Source of the DNA: Phytohabitans maris
GTDB taxonomy: Bacteria; Actinomycetota; Actinomycetes; Mycobacteriales; Micromonosporaceae
Direction: 5' to 3'
Length of the DNA: 64,000 nt
NCBI RefSeq assembly: GCF_031085175.1
Contig: NZ_JAVHUY010000009.1
Location: forward strand, 186,001 to 250,000
Position numbers and translations under genes: made by a program. Below the pieces are notes generated by a model. The model saw nothing but the letters and a program-made list of their open reading frames with translations. It ran no database searches and was not told the origin of the DNA. Below are positions 17,672 through 26,606 of this stretch, one piece after another. Positions within the stretch are counted from its first letter, which is position 1, and every line of letters starts with the position of its first letter.

Positions 17672-18457
17672 TCAGGCGACCAACGTGCTGACGTGGCCGG
17701 AGAGCTGCTCGGCCGCCTTGAGCATCACGCCCTTGTAGCGCAGCACGGAGCGGCCGACGGCCGCGGCCGACAGTGACAGCGCGGCCACCGGCTTGTGGGT
17801 CCGCCGGTCGAGGACCGGCACCGCGATGCACGAGACCCCGAGGAACGTCTCCTCGAAGTCGGTGGCGAACCCCTCTTCGCGGACCCGGTCGAGCGCCCGC
17901 CCCAGCAGGTCGGGGGTGGCGATCGTAAACGCGGTGAACCGGTAGTAGCGGGCCTGCATGGAGCCGCCGGTTCGCGGCTGGGAGAACGCGAGCATCGACT
18001 TCCCGAGCGCCGTCGCGTGCTGTGGCCGGCGCATGCCCACCGCGGTGTTGATCCGAACCGACTCCGGTCCGAACAGCTTCTCGACGTACAACACGCTCGA
18101 TCCGGCGGGCACGGCGAGATGGACCGCCTCGCGGGTCTGCGCGTAGAGCTCGCTCAGCACCGGCATCGCCCGGTCCCGTAAGCCGTTCGCACGCGCGACC
18201 GCGACCTGGTTTCCCAGCTCGAACGCCCGGGTCGACAGCGCGTACTTGTCGCCCGCCCGCCGTACGTAACCGCTGTCGATGAGAACCGTCAGGAGGCGGT
18301 GCGCGGTCGACTTGGGAAGGCTGACGACCTGAGCGAGCTCGGAGACGCCCATGACGGCGCGAGGGCCGCCCAGCGCGTCCAGGAGGGCCAGCGCCTTGCC
18401 TGCCGATGTGTCGTGACTGCTGCCGACCCCTTCGTTCTTGGCCCGCTGGAGATCCAC
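17672..18457 (-). CDS. IclR-family transcriptional regulator
   Basis: A 261-residue protein with an N-terminal winged helix-turn-helix (SELAQVVSLPKSTAHRLLTV, about 41-60) and a C-terminal effector-binding domain (RRPQHATALGKSMLAF; GVSCIAVPVLD). GTG 18457 follows a strong GGAGAGGAGGG; an upstream GTG at 18490 is weaker. It is the first gene of the leftward catabolic operon and so probably controls its own transcript. The palindrome GATATGGTATATC in the 122-bp spacer to the divergent reductase gene is a candidate binding site. The effector is presumably a pathway intermediate. Confidence 0.94.
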   Translation of the reverse strand: MDLQRAKNEGVGSSHDTSAGKALALLDALGGPRAVMGVSELAQVVSLPKSTAHRLLTVLIDSGYVRRAGDKYALSTRAFELGNQVAVARANGLRDRAMPVLSELYAQTREAVHLAVPAGSSVLYVEKLFGPESVRINTAVGMRRPQHATALGKSMLAFSQPRTGGSMQARYYRFTAFTIATPDLLGRALDRVREEGFATDFEETFLGVSCIAVPVLDRRTHKPVAALSLSAAAVGRSVLRYKGVMLKAAEQLSGHVSTLVA

Positions 18458-18521
18458 CAGACCCTCCTCTCCCCACTGCCGTCCCCGCACCGTTCCACTC
18501 TTGGGAACATTAGGGACGTGA

Positions 18522-18534
18522 GATATGGTATATC
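18522..18534. promoter_or_regulatory. Candidate IclR operator 2 (iclR / ferredoxin reductase divergent promoter)
   Basis: GATATGGTATATC has GATAT/ATATC arms around a 3-bp centre. It shares TATGGTAT and its flanks with the site at 1399-1412 in the other divergent promoter of the island. It lies about 65 bp from the iclR start and 45 bp from the reductase start. Function is inferred from symmetry and recurrence. Confidence 0.5.
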
Positions 18535-18579
18535 AGACGCCAGGATGTCGATCGCAACTTTCTCGAAGCGAGGAACGGG

Positions 18580-19797
18580 ATGCAGCACAGCGCCATCGTG
18601 GGAGCCAGCGCCGCGGGCGTCTCAGCCGCGATCGCGATGCGCTCGCACGGCTACGACGGACGGATCACGGTCATCGACCGGGACCCTCATCCGCCGTACG
18701 AGCGCCCCCCGCTCTCCAAGCTGGCGGACCGCACACTCCGCCCGATCGCTCCTCCCGGCCGGTTCGCGGAGCTCGACATCGAGCTGCGGCTCGGCATCGA
18801 GGTACACGGCGTCGATCCGGTCTCCCGCACCCTCCACCTCGATGCCAGCGACTCCCTGAGGGTCGACGCCCTCCTGCTGAGCACCGGGGTCGCCGCGCGG
18901 CGGCTGACCGTCCCGGGCTCCAGCCTCTCCCACGTCCTCGTGCTGCGGGACGCGTCGGATGCCGCCCTGCTGGCTGACCGCCTCTCCGCCGGCGGTCCGC
19001 TGGTCGTCGTCGGAGCGGGCTTCATCGGGCTGGAGATCGCGGCACTGGCCCGCGAGCGCGGGCTCGACGTCACCGTGGTCGAGGTCGGCGCCCGGCCGCT
19101 GCAAAACCTCGACGAGCGCATCGGTCTGCGGGCGCTGGAGCTCCACCAGGACCGCGGAGTGCGGTTCGTTCTGGGGCGGACGGTGGAACGGTTCGAAGGG
19201 GTGGGCGCCGTCGAGGAGGTCGTGCTCGACGACGGCACGCGGATCCCGGCGGCAACGGTCGTCGTCGGTGTCGGTGTCGAGCCCCGCACCGAGCTTGCCC
19301 GCGCGATCGGCGTACGGACCGACGGCCAGGGCATCGCCGTCGACGCCTACGGACGCACCGACGTGTCATGGGTGTACGCCGCCGGCGACGTCGCGAGCCA
19401 GCCGCATCCCCAACTCGTCGCGGGGCCGGGCCGGATCGAGCACTGGGACGTCGCTTTGAAGCACGGCACCGCGGTCGGCGCGACCATGGCGGGGCATCCG
19501 ACAGCGTTCACCGAGACGCCGTACGTCTGGTCCGACCAGTTCGGACTCACGTTCCAGATGTTCGGGCGCCCGCGCACGACCGACGAACTCGTCATGCGAC
19601 CAGACTCGACATCGAAGTCCTACCTGGGTTTCTGGCTCCGCGACGAAGTCGTCGTCGCGGTGTGCGGCCTCGACCGCCCTCGCGATGTCGGGGCGGCGCG
19701 CCGGCTCGTCCAGCTCCCCGTGGGAGCGCATCGCGACGCTCTCGCCGACGGCGGCATCGAGCTCAGGGCCCTGATCAAGACCATGACGCGCGGCTGA
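18580..19797 (+). CDS. Ferredoxin-NAD(P) reductase component of the ring dioxygenase
   Basis: A 405-residue BphA4/putidaredoxin-reductase-type flavoprotein. It has the FAD motif IVGASAAGVSAA at the N-terminus, YERPPLSK, the NADH motif VVVGAGFIGLEIAA (about 146-159) and VYAAGDVAS, which binds the flavin. The C-terminal domain carries YVWSDQFGLTFQMFG, typical of oxygenase-coupled reductases. It passes electrons from NAD(P)H to the Rieske ferredoxin encoded next. It is the first gene of the rightward four-gene operon, divergent from iclR. Confidence 0.94.
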   Translation: MQHSAIVGASAAGVSAAIAMRSHGYDGRITVIDRDPHPPYERPPLSKLADRTLRPIAPPGRFAELDIELRLGIEVHGVDPVSRTLHLDASDSLRVDALLLSTGVAARRLTVPGSSLSHVLVLRDASDAALLADRLSAGGPLVVVGAGFIGLEIAALARERGLDVTVVEVGARPLQNLDERIGLRALELHQDRGVRFVLGRTVERFEGVGAVEEVVLDDGTRIPAATVVVGVGVEPRTELARAIGVRTDGQGIAVDAYGRTDVSWVYAAGDVASQPHPQLVAGPGRIEHWDVALKHGTAVGATMAGHPTAFTETPYVWSDQFGLTFQMFGRPRTTDELVMRPDSTSKSYLGFWLRDEVVVAVCGLDRPRDVGAARRLVQLPVGAHRDALADGGIELRALIKTMTRG

Positions 19798-19832
19798 CGC
19801 CCGCGATCCGACCCATGGAGTGTGAGGACCAC

Positions 19833-20141
19833 GTGACCTGGACAAAGGCGTGCGGCACGTCCGACATCGAAAAGGGCGAGGGCTTTCAGCTCGACCGGGA
19901 GCACCCGATCGCCCTCTTCAACGTCGACGGCGAGTACTTCGCGATCGACGACACCTGCACTCACGACGAGTCGTCGCTGGCCGACGGGTACGTGGACGGG
20001 GACGTGGTCGAGTGCGCGTGGCACTTCGCCAAGTTCTGCATCAAGACCGGAGAGGTGCTCAGCCTTCCGGCCACCTGCCCGGTCGCCACCTACGCCGTCA
20101 AGGTCGAAGGCGACGACGTCTTCGTCGACCTCCCCGACTGA
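19833..20141 (+). CDS. Rieske-type ferredoxin
   Basis: The protein has 102 residues. [2Fe-2S] ligands are C42-T-H44 and C61-A-W-H64. It carries electrons from the reductase encoded upstream to the dioxygenase alpha subunit. I chose GTG 19833 because TGAGGA lies just before it and the protein then has normal BphA3 length; an in-frame ATG at 19815 would add six residues. Its separation from the alpha and beta genes by iclR and a divergent promoter implies coordinated control of both operons. Confidence 0.94.
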   Translation: MTWTKACGTSDIEKGEGFQLDREHPIALFNVDGEYFAIDDTCTHDESSLADGYVDGDVVECAWHFAKFCIKTGEVLSLPATCPVATYAVKVEGDDVFVDLPD

Positions 20142-20176
20142 ACCCGACAACCCGACCGACGAGGAGTCCGCCCGCC

Positions 20177-21043
20177 GTGACGACCCAGACCGACTCGACA
20201 CCAGCCCTGACCTACGACAGCACGCACCGGATCGTTCACACTCCGGACTACGAGATTCAGATCAACGAGGCCGGCGAGGGTCACCCGGTCCTGCTGATCC
20301 ACGGCACCGGCCCCGGTGCCACGGGCTGGTCGAACTTCGCACCGAACATCGAGCCGCTGTCGCGACGGTTCCGGGTCGTCGCGGTGACGATGCCGGGCTG
20401 GGGTGAGTCGAGCCGGCAGAGCGTGGCGTCCGGTTTCGACCAGGGCGAAGCGGTCAAGCAGTTGATGGACGCGCTCGGCATCGAGCGGGCGGCCGTCGTG
20501 GGCAACTCCATGGGCGGCGGGATCGGCATCATCATGACCGCGAGGTGGCCGGAACGGGTGTCCCACCTGATCACGATGGGATCCGGGGTGTGGGGCGTGA
20601 ACGTGCTCTCGCCGGCCGGGATGAGCGAAGGGTTCAAGGTCCTCGTCGAGACCTACCATGACCCGTCGCCGGCGAACTTCAAGAGGCTGGTCCAGGTGAT
20701 GTGCTTCGACCCCGCCTTCGCCACCGACGACCTCGCCGACCAACGGTCCCGGGCGGCGCTGGCGCACCCCGAGCACCTCGGCGACTGGCTCGACCGCGCC
20801 AAGGTCGGCCTTGGTCAGGAAGCCTTCATGTCCGCGGCGGGTGCGCTCTCGACCTCCAGCGTGCCGGCGCTCGTCATCCACGGTCGCGATGACCGGACCG
20901 TCCACTGGGAGCTCAGCCTCCGCGCGATGTCGATGATCCAGGACTCGCGGATGGTCCTGCTGAACCGGTGCGGCCACTGGGCGCAGCTCGAACACGCCGC
21001 GGAGTTCAACCGGCTCGTGGCCGAGTTCGTCACCAACCACTGA
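20177..21043 (+). CDS. Meta-cleavage product C-C hydrolase (BphD/MhpC type)
   Basis: A 288-residue alpha/beta hydrolase. The catalytic Ser is S111 in GNSMGGG, the Asp is in IHGRDDRTVHW, and the His is in CGHWAQLEHA. GTGPGATGW near residue 43 forms the oxyanion region. GNSMGG together with RCGHWAQLEHA is distinctive for hydrolases of 2-hydroxy-6-oxo-dienoates. It would split the extradiol product into 2-hydroxypentadienoate plus a carboxylic acid set by the ring substituent. A GAGGAG precedes GTG 20177. No 2-hydroxypentadienoate hydratase or aldolase genes are in view. Confidence 0.93.
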   Translation: MTTQTDSTPALTYDSTHRIVHTPDYEIQINEAGEGHPVLLIHGTGPGATGWSNFAPNIEPLSRRFRVVAVTMPGWGESSRQSVASGFDQGEAVKQLMDALGIERAAVVGNSMGGGIGIIMTARWPERVSHLITMGSGVWGVNVLSPAGMSEGFKVLVETYHDPSPANFKRLVQVMCFDPAFATDDLADQRSRAALAHPEHLGDWLDRAKVGLGQEAFMSAAGALSTSSVPALVIHGRDDRTVHWELSLRAMSMIQDSRMVLLNRCGHWAQLEHAAEFNRLVAEFVTNH

Positions 21044-21059
21044 CCGAGGAGAGCCTGAC

Positions 21060-21848
21060 GTGCGCGGACTTGAGGACCGGGTCGTACTCGTCACCGGCGG
21101 CGGCTCCGGTGTCGGGCGGGCCATCGTGGACCGCTTCCTCGACGAGGGCGCGCGGCTCGCGGTCCTCGAACGGGACGCCGACAAGGTCGCCTCGCTGGAG
21201 TCGATCGGAAGCAAGGAGCTCGTCACGGTGACCGGCGACGTCACCTCCTACGCGGACAACGAGCGGGCCGTCGCTGCTGCCGTGGAGACGTTCGGGCGCC
21301 TCGACGTACTCATCGGCAACGTCGGCATGTGGGACTTCAGCCGCAACCTGGTGGATCTCTCGCCGGGCGAGCTCGAAGCGGGATTCCGTGACCTGTTCGC
21401 CGTGAACGTGCTCGGCTACCTGCTCGGCGCGAGGGCGGCAGCGGCGGCGCTCAAGAGGTCGCGCGGCGCGATCATCCTCACGCTCTCCAACGCGTCCTTC
21501 TACCCGCGGGGCGGTGGCGTCCTTTACACGGCGACGAAGCACGCCGGACTCGGCCTCGTGCGGCAGCTGGCCTACGAGTTGGCCCCCGAGGTTCGGGTGA
21601 ACGCAGTGGCTCCCGGAGCGATGGCCACCAACCTGACCGGACCGAAGTCGCTGGGCCTCGACCGGCGTCAGATCAAAGACATCCCGATCCAGGAGTACCT
21701 GGAGAAGCACTCCGCCCTCGAACGCGCGATCGAGCCAGCGGACTACGCCGGTACCTACGCGCTGCTGGCTTCGAGCCACGACGCCCTCACCGTCACCGGC
21801 ACCGTCTTCGACATCAGCGCGGCGGGTACGCCGCACCGCGCTCGATGA
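21060..21848 (+). CDS. cis-Dihydrodiol dehydrogenase (BphB-like SDR)
   Basis: The protein has 262 residues. The motif TGGGSGVGRA, the BphB-type IGNVGMWDFSRNLVDLSPGE, the Ser in LSNASFYPRGGGVLY and the YTATK catalytic pair match cis-2,3-dihydrodiol dehydrogenases closely. ELAPEVRVNAVAPGAMATNL continues the similarity. It rearomatises the dioxygenase product to a catechol with NAD+. The GTG start follows AGGAGAG. It is the last gene of the rightward four-gene operon. A short 39-bp gap separates it from the convergent sugar-transporter operon. Confidence 0.94.
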   Translation: MRGLEDRVVLVTGGGSGVGRAIVDRFLDEGARLAVLERDADKVASLESIGSKELVTVTGDVTSYADNERAVAAAVETFGRLDVLIGNVGMWDFSRNLVDLSPGELEAGFRDLFAVNVLGYLLGARAAAAALKRSRGAIILTLSNASFYPRGGGVLYTATKHAGLGLVRQLAYELAPEVRVNAVAPGAMATNLTGPKSLGLDRRQIKDIPIQEYLEKHSALERAIEPADYAGTYALLASSHDALTVTGTVFDISAAGTPHRAR

Positions 21849-21887
21849 CAGAGGGGCTGCCAGACGAGCCCGCCGGTGCGGCCGATC

Positions 21888-22730
21888 TCAGCCCTTCAGG
21901 CCGGTGTGTGCCAGGCCCTCGATGAACTGGCGTTGGGCGATGACGAAGACGATCAGCACCGGGATCGCGGTCAGGGAGGCGGCCGAGAGCTGGACGTTCC
22001 ACATCGGACCGCCGTACGCGTCGACGAACTGGGTCAGGGCCTGGGGCAGGGTGAACTTCTCCGGGGTGGAGAGGAAGACGATCGGTTCCAGGTAGAGGTT
22101 CCAGCTGTGCAGGAAGGTGAAGATGGAGACCGCGCCCAGGGCCGGCCGGGACAGGGGCAGCCCGATGCGCCAGAAGGTCGCGAAGCGGCCCAGCCCGTCC
22201 AGCCGCGCCGCCTCCTCCAGCTCGACCGGTAGCGCGATGAAGAACTGCCGCATGATGAAGGTGGCCAGCACGCTCGGCGCGCCGAGGATCGGCACCAGGA
22301 TCAGCGGCCAGTGGGTGTCGACGAGCCCGAGCGCGTTGAACATGCGAAAGAGCGGCACGATCGTCACCTCGCTCGGGATGAGCAGGCCGAGCAGCACCAC
22401 GAGGAAGAGGAGGTTCTGTCCGCGGAAGCGGATGCGGGCGAAGGCGTACCCGGCCATCGACGACACCGCGAGGGTGCCGAACGTGACGACCAGGGCGATG
22501 TACGCCGAGTTGAGGTACTGCCGGGCGAACGGCTGGGTCGTGAACGCGTCCCGGTACCCGTCGAAGCTCACCGACGTGGGGATCGGTGAAGGCGGGAACG
22601 CGAACACCTCCGACACCGGCTTGACCGATGAGGTGACCATCCACCAGGTGGGGAAGACGAACGGGATCGCCAGTACGCAAAGGGTGCCGTAGAGGAGCAC
22701 CTTGGCGCGCGGCGAGAGCTTACTGCTCAT
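21888..22730 (-). CDS. Carbohydrate ABC transporter permease (MalG type)
   Basis: The protein has 280 residues with six predicted membrane helices. The EAA loop reads LEEAARLDGLGRFATFWRI, which docks the ATPase. The ending IAQRQFIEGLAHTGLKG is typical of CUT1 permeases. It overlaps the preceding permease by eleven bases and is the last gene of the LacI-headed leftward operon. There is no ATPase gene in the locus; actinobacterial CUT1 systems commonly share an MsiK-type ATPase encoded elsewhere, which is likely here. Confidence 0.94.
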   Translation of the reverse strand: MSSKLSPRAKVLLYGTLCVLAIPFVFPTWWMVTSSVKPVSEVFAFPPSPIPTSVSFDGYRDAFTTQPFARQYLNSAYIALVVTFGTLAVSSMAGYAFARIRFRGQNLLFLVVLLGLLIPSEVTIVPLFRMFNALGLVDTHWPLILVPILGAPSVLATFIMRQFFIALPVELEEAARLDGLGRFATFWRIGLPLSRPALGAVSIFTFLHSWNLYLEPIVFLSTPEKFTLPQALTQFVDAYGGPMWNVQLSAASLTAIPVLIVFVIAQRQFIEGLAHTGLKG

Positions 22731-23673
22731 GGAAGACCCACCTCTTGCGCATCTGCCACTGCACGACGGTCAGCGCCAGGACGATGAGGAACAACAGCAC
22801 GGAGATGGTGGCGCCGTAGCCGAAGTGGTGGAACTGGAACGCCTGCTGGTAGAGGTAGTAGACGAGCACGGTGGTGGAGGAGCCGGGGCCGCCCTGGGTG
22901 AGCACGGCGATCTGGGCGAAGACCTGTAGTGAGCCGACCACTGTGATGATCGAGGTGAGCAGGATCGTCGGGCTGATCAGGGGTACCGTGATCCGGCGGA
23001 ACTGGGTCCACCGGCCAGCCCCTTCGACCCGGGCCGCCTCGTAGAGCTCGCCCGGCACGCCCTGCAGCGCGGCGAGGAAGAGCACCATGTTGAGGCCGAC
23101 GTTCTTGACGACCTGCACGACGATCACCGAGAGCATCGCGGTGAGGTCACCGCGCAGCCAGTTGGGGCCGTCGACGCCGATCGTGTCCAGCAGGCCGTTG
23201 ATGCCGCCGTTGTCCTGCAACAGGAAGCCCCAGACGATGGTCCAGGCGACCAGCGACACGACGACCGGCGAGAAGAACATGACCCGGAAGAACGCGGTGC
23301 CACGCAGCCGCTGGTTGAGCAGCACCGCGAGGAAGAGTGCCAGGCTCAGGTTGAGCGCGACAAGACCGATCGAGAAGAGCGCGGACGCCCGCAGCACGCC
23401 GGGCAGGTTGGGGTCCTCGGCCATGGCACGGTAGTTGCCGGCGCCGACGAAGTCGAACGTGTCGGCGAGCACGTTCCACTCGTGCAGGGAGTACCAGACC
23501 ACCAGGCCGAGCGGGATCAGTACGAAGAGCACGCTGCCGACGAGCTGCGGCGCGATGAACAGGTAGCCGGCCAGGTGGTCGCGGCGGCGGGTGGTCCACC
23601 AGCGGCGCCCGCCGTCGAGGGCGGGCCGGTGCGAGGTCCGGCCCGCCTTGCGGTCGTCGGTCAGCAGTGGCAT
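22720..23673 (-). CDS. Carbohydrate ABC transporter permease (MalF type)
   Basis: A 317-residue inner-membrane protein with a charged N-terminal tail (RRWWTTRRRDH), about six helices, and the EAA loop YEAARVEGAGRWTQFRRI. The PGSSTTVLVYYLYQQAF segment is typical of UgpA/MalF-like sugar permeases. The ATG at 23673 abuts the stop of the binding-protein gene, so the two are translationally coupled. With the MalG-type partner it forms the channel for an oligosaccharide. Confidence 0.94.
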   Translation of the reverse strand: MPLLTDDRKAGRTSHRPALDGGRRWWTTRRRDHLAGYLFIAPQLVGSVLFVLIPLGLVVWYSLHEWNVLADTFDFVGAGNYRAMAEDPNLPGVLRASALFSIGLVALNLSLALFLAVLLNQRLRGTAFFRVMFFSPVVVSLVAWTIVWGFLLQDNGGINGLLDTIGVDGPNWLRGDLTAMLSVIVVQVVKNVGLNMVLFLAALQGVPGELYEAARVEGAGRWTQFRRITVPLISPTILLTSIITVVGSLQVFAQIAVLTQGGPGSSTTVLVYYLYQQAFQFHHFGYGATISVLLFLIVLALTVVQWQMRKRWVFHEQ

Positions 23674-24966
23674 CTACTTGGCCAGCAGCGGGTCGATCGC
23701 GGTGCACACGCCGCCGAGCACCGCCGGCACGTCCGCGCCCGGCTTCCACAGTGGATCGAGCGCCGAGCGGACCGCCTGCGACAGCTCCGCCTGGCCGGTG
23801 TGGCTGGGCTTGACGACGCCGCTGGAGATCCCGTCGATCACGACCGCCTCCAGCTGCTCCGGCTTGAGCAGCGGGTTGGTCTTGGCGAGCGTCTCCGTCG
23901 TGAGCAGCGACGTACGCGGCGGCGGGAAGAACTGCGCGAGCTTCGCCGAGTTGGCGGGGTTGGTGAAGAAGGAGAGGAAGTCGGCGGCCGCCTCGGCGTT
24001 CCTGCCCTTCTTGAGCACGCCCAGCCCGCCCTGGCCGATCACCGCGTACCTGCCCTTGGGGCCGGTCGGCAGCGTCACCAGGTCCCAGCCGAACGCGCCG
24101 TCCTTGAGCAGCGAGGCTCGGGAGATCTGGGTGATCGTCATGCCCGCCTCGCCGGCGAAGAAGTCGGCGGTCGTACCCGGGCCGGGAAACGCCTTGTCGG
24201 TGAACGTCGCCTTGTGCAGGAACGTCATCGCCTCGACCATCTCCGGTTTGTCGAAGCCACAGGTCTTCCCGTCGGCGCTCCACGCCTCGGCTCCCCAGCC
24301 GGTCCATACCGTGGACAGGTTGTCCCAGCCCTTGTAGTCGAAGTCGCGTACCACCAAGCCCGCCTTGCCGGTCTTCGCGTTGATCGCGGCGGCCAGCTTC
24401 GTCGCGTTCTCCCAGGTCCATTCGTTCGCGGCGATGAGCTCGGCGGGCGTCTTCTGGCCGACAACCTTGACCAGGTCGGTGTTGACGAAGATGCCGAAGG
24501 GCGAGGTGGAGAAGGGGTAGCCGTACAGCTTGCCGTCGGCCTGCCAGAGCTTCGTGGCGGCCGGGGCGAGCTCGTCGAAGCCGTACCCGTCGGTGCCCTT
24601 GAGCGTGTCGTCGAGCGGCAGCAGGGCGCCGGAGGAGACGAAGTCGGGTGCCGCGTTTTCCAGGACCCAGGCCAGATCGGGCGGGTTGCCGCCGGCGATC
24701 TGCGTGGTGAGCGTGGTCGTGTAGCTCTCGAACGGGATGGCGTCGAAGGTGATCGCGGTGACGTTCGGGTGTGTCTTCTTGTATTCGTCGGCGATCTCGT
24801 TGAAGAGCTTGACGTGCGCCTCGTTTGCCGACCAGGTGGTCATCCGCAGTGTGATCGGGCCGTCGTCGGCCCCGCCGCCCTCGCCGGAGCCGCAGGCGGT
24901 AAGGCCGAGCAGCGCCGCCACCGCGACCGCGACCGTTGTCCGTGCTCGCGTTGTCCGTGCTCTCAT
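23674..24966 (-). CDS. Sugar ABC transporter substrate-binding lipoprotein
   Basis: A 430-residue protein with an Arg-rich N-terminus, a hydrophobic stretch and the lipobox LTAC, with C25 as the lipid-anchored residue. The mature part follows the extracellular solute-binding family 1 pattern: ITLRMTTWSANEAHVKLFNE near the start, and GGNPPDLAWVLENAAPDF. AGAGGG lies before ATG 24966. It captures the sugar outside the membrane and delivers it to the two permeases encoded downstream. The ligand is unknown; the LacI regulator and secreted glycosidase-like neighbour suggest a plant-derived saccharide. Confidence 0.94.
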   Translation of the reverse strand: MRARTTRARTTVAVAVAALLGLTACGSGEGGGADDGPITLRMTTWSANEAHVKLFNEIADEYKKTHPNVTAITFDAIPFESYTTTLTTQIAGGNPPDLAWVLENAAPDFVSSGALLPLDDTLKGTDGYGFDELAPAATKLWQADGKLYGYPFSTSPFGIFVNTDLVKVVGQKTPAELIAANEWTWENATKLAAAINAKTGKAGLVVRDFDYKGWDNLSTVWTGWGAEAWSADGKTCGFDKPEMVEAMTFLHKATFTDKAFPGPGTTADFFAGEAGMTITQISRASLLKDGAFGWDLVTLPTGPKGRYAVIGQGGLGVLKKGRNAEAAADFLSFFTNPANSAKLAQFFPPPRTSLLTTETLAKTNPLLKPEQLEAVVIDGISSGVVKPSHTGQAELSQAVRSALDPLWKPGADVPAVLGGVCTAIDPLLAK

Positions 24967-24977
24967 GAGGATCCCTC

Positions 24978-26606
24978 TCAGTAGCCCGAGACGTCGGGCC
25001 AGCGCAGCTCGACGCCCTCGGCGGTGAGGCGGTTCTGGAAGTCGGCCAACAGGCCGGGGGTATCGTGCACGGCGGCCGGAGTGGTCCGGCGGGCCAGGCA
25101 GAAGTCGGCGAGCACGCCGGCGACCTCGCCGGCGTTCCACTCGACGGGGTGCAGTCGATAGGAACCGTTGGTGATGTGGGTGGTGCCGATGTTCTTCCCG
25201 CCCGCGATCAGGTTGGTGACCCGCCGCGGAAGCAGGGCACCCAACGGGATCTCGAACGGGCACGAGGCGACGTCGATGTAGTTGTCGCCGCCGGTCGACG
25301 GGTGCAGGTCGATGCGGTACATGCCGACGCCCACACTGTCCGGATAGGACACCGCACCCTTGTCCCCGGGAACGGCCAGCGACAGCTCCTGCTCGACGAC
25401 CGTGTACCGGGCGCGGATGCGGCGGGACTCGCGGATGTACGGTGCCTGGGCGAGACCGTCCGGGCTGCCGGTCACGTCGCCGCGCAGCCGCAGGCCGGGA
25501 AAGCCGGTGCCGCCGTCCGGGCGGGGCGCCTCGGTCTGCAGCCAGTAGAGCATCGAGCGGGACAGCTCGCGGGCCGCGGCGATAGCGGCCGCCGGGTCGG
25601 GTACGTCGACGACCGGCCCCTCCAAGTAGTCGATCTGCGGCCAGTTGACCAGGCAGATGTCGCTGTCGTAGAAGCCGTCCCGGAAGTTGCGCCGGGCGGC
25701 GATCCGCCGGAACGTCCACAGGTTGCCGTCACCCGGGTCGCGCCGCTGGTCAGCGACGACGAGTCCCGGGTCGTCGTCCGGGTTGGGGGTGAACGACCGC
25801 TCGCTCAGCTCGAGCGTGCGCGGGTGCGGGGCGCGGAACGACAGCAGCCGGTCGCCCCAGAACGGCGGCTGGTATGCCCGCCAGAAGTCGTACCGCTCGG
25901 GCTTGTCTATCGTGTGGTCGCCGTCGACGTGGTCGACCGCGAAGCAGACCGAGAACGCCTGCATGTTGGCCGGCTGCGCCTCGTCGGGGGCGCTCGGCTC
26001 GCCGGTCTCCGCCCGCGACTCGAATCCGGTCACGTACTCGGTGCCGGTCAGCGGCAGCAGCTCGCCGGTCTCAGTCGCGTCCACAATGTACGGTGCGGTG
26101 ACCGTCACCTCGCGGCCCTCGTACGCCACGGTCACCGCGGTCACCCGGTCACCGTCCACATCGGCCGACACCGGGTGGGCCGGCTGCAGGACCACCAGAC
26201 GGCCACTTCCCCGGTACGGCGCGAGCATGCTCTCGATCACCGCGACCGCGACCCGCGGCTCGTGGCACAGGCGGCTCACGTAGCCGGCGCCCGGGTTGAG
26301 GTGGCGGTCGGCGCGGGCCCGATCGGTCAGCGGGTAGAAGCGGCGGTAGTGCTCGCGGATCCCGTCGCGCAGCGCCCGGTAGGAGGCGGTCACGCCGAAC
26401 TGCTCGACCCAGCTGTGCTCGTCGGGCGGCACCGCCTGGCTGGTGAGCTGGCCGCCGAGCCAGTCGTACTCCTCGGTGAGCACGACCCGCCGCCCGGCGC
26501 GCAGCGCGCCCAGAGCGGCAGCGACGCCACCGAGTCCCCCGCCGACGACCAGCAGGTCGCAAGTCAGATCTGACAACACGTGCCCTTTCCGTCGGAACGC
26601 CTTCAT
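24978..26606 (-). CDS. FAD-dependent oxidoreductase (FAD_oxidored family)
   Basis: The protein has 542 residues. The FAD motif DLLVVGGGLGGVAAALGALR lies near the N-terminus, and YIVDATETGELLPLTG and NLIAGGKNIGTTHITNGSYR are hallmarks of this family, seen repeatedly beside sugar transporters. The role is probably oxidation of a sugar or derivative; the reaction is not defined for this subgroup. ATG 26606 overlaps the lacI stop (ATGA). A GTG at 26579 with GGAAAGG just upstream is an alternative. No signal peptide is seen, so it acts in the cytoplasm. Confidence 0.88.
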   Translation of the reverse strand: MKAFRRKGHVLSDLTCDLLVVGGGLGGVAAALGALRAGRRVVLTEEYDWLGGQLTSQAVPPDEHSWVEQFGVTASYRALRDGIREHYRRFYPLTDRARADRHLNPGAGYVSRLCHEPRVAVAVIESMLAPYRGSGRLVVLQPAHPVSADVDGDRVTAVTVAYEGREVTVTAPYIVDATETGELLPLTGTEYVTGFESRAETGEPSAPDEAQPANMQAFSVCFAVDHVDGDHTIDKPERYDFWRAYQPPFWGDRLLSFRAPHPRTLELSERSFTPNPDDDPGLVVADQRRDPGDGNLWTFRRIAARRNFRDGFYDSDICLVNWPQIDYLEGPVVDVPDPAAAIAAARELSRSMLYWLQTEAPRPDGGTGFPGLRLRGDVTGSPDGLAQAPYIRESRRIRARYTVVEQELSLAVPGDKGAVSYPDSVGVGMYRIDLHPSTGGDNYIDVASCPFEIPLGALLPRRVTNLIAGGKNIGTTHITNGSYRLHPVEWNAGEVAGVLADFCLARRTTPAAVHDTPGLLADFQNRLTAEGVELRWPDVSGY

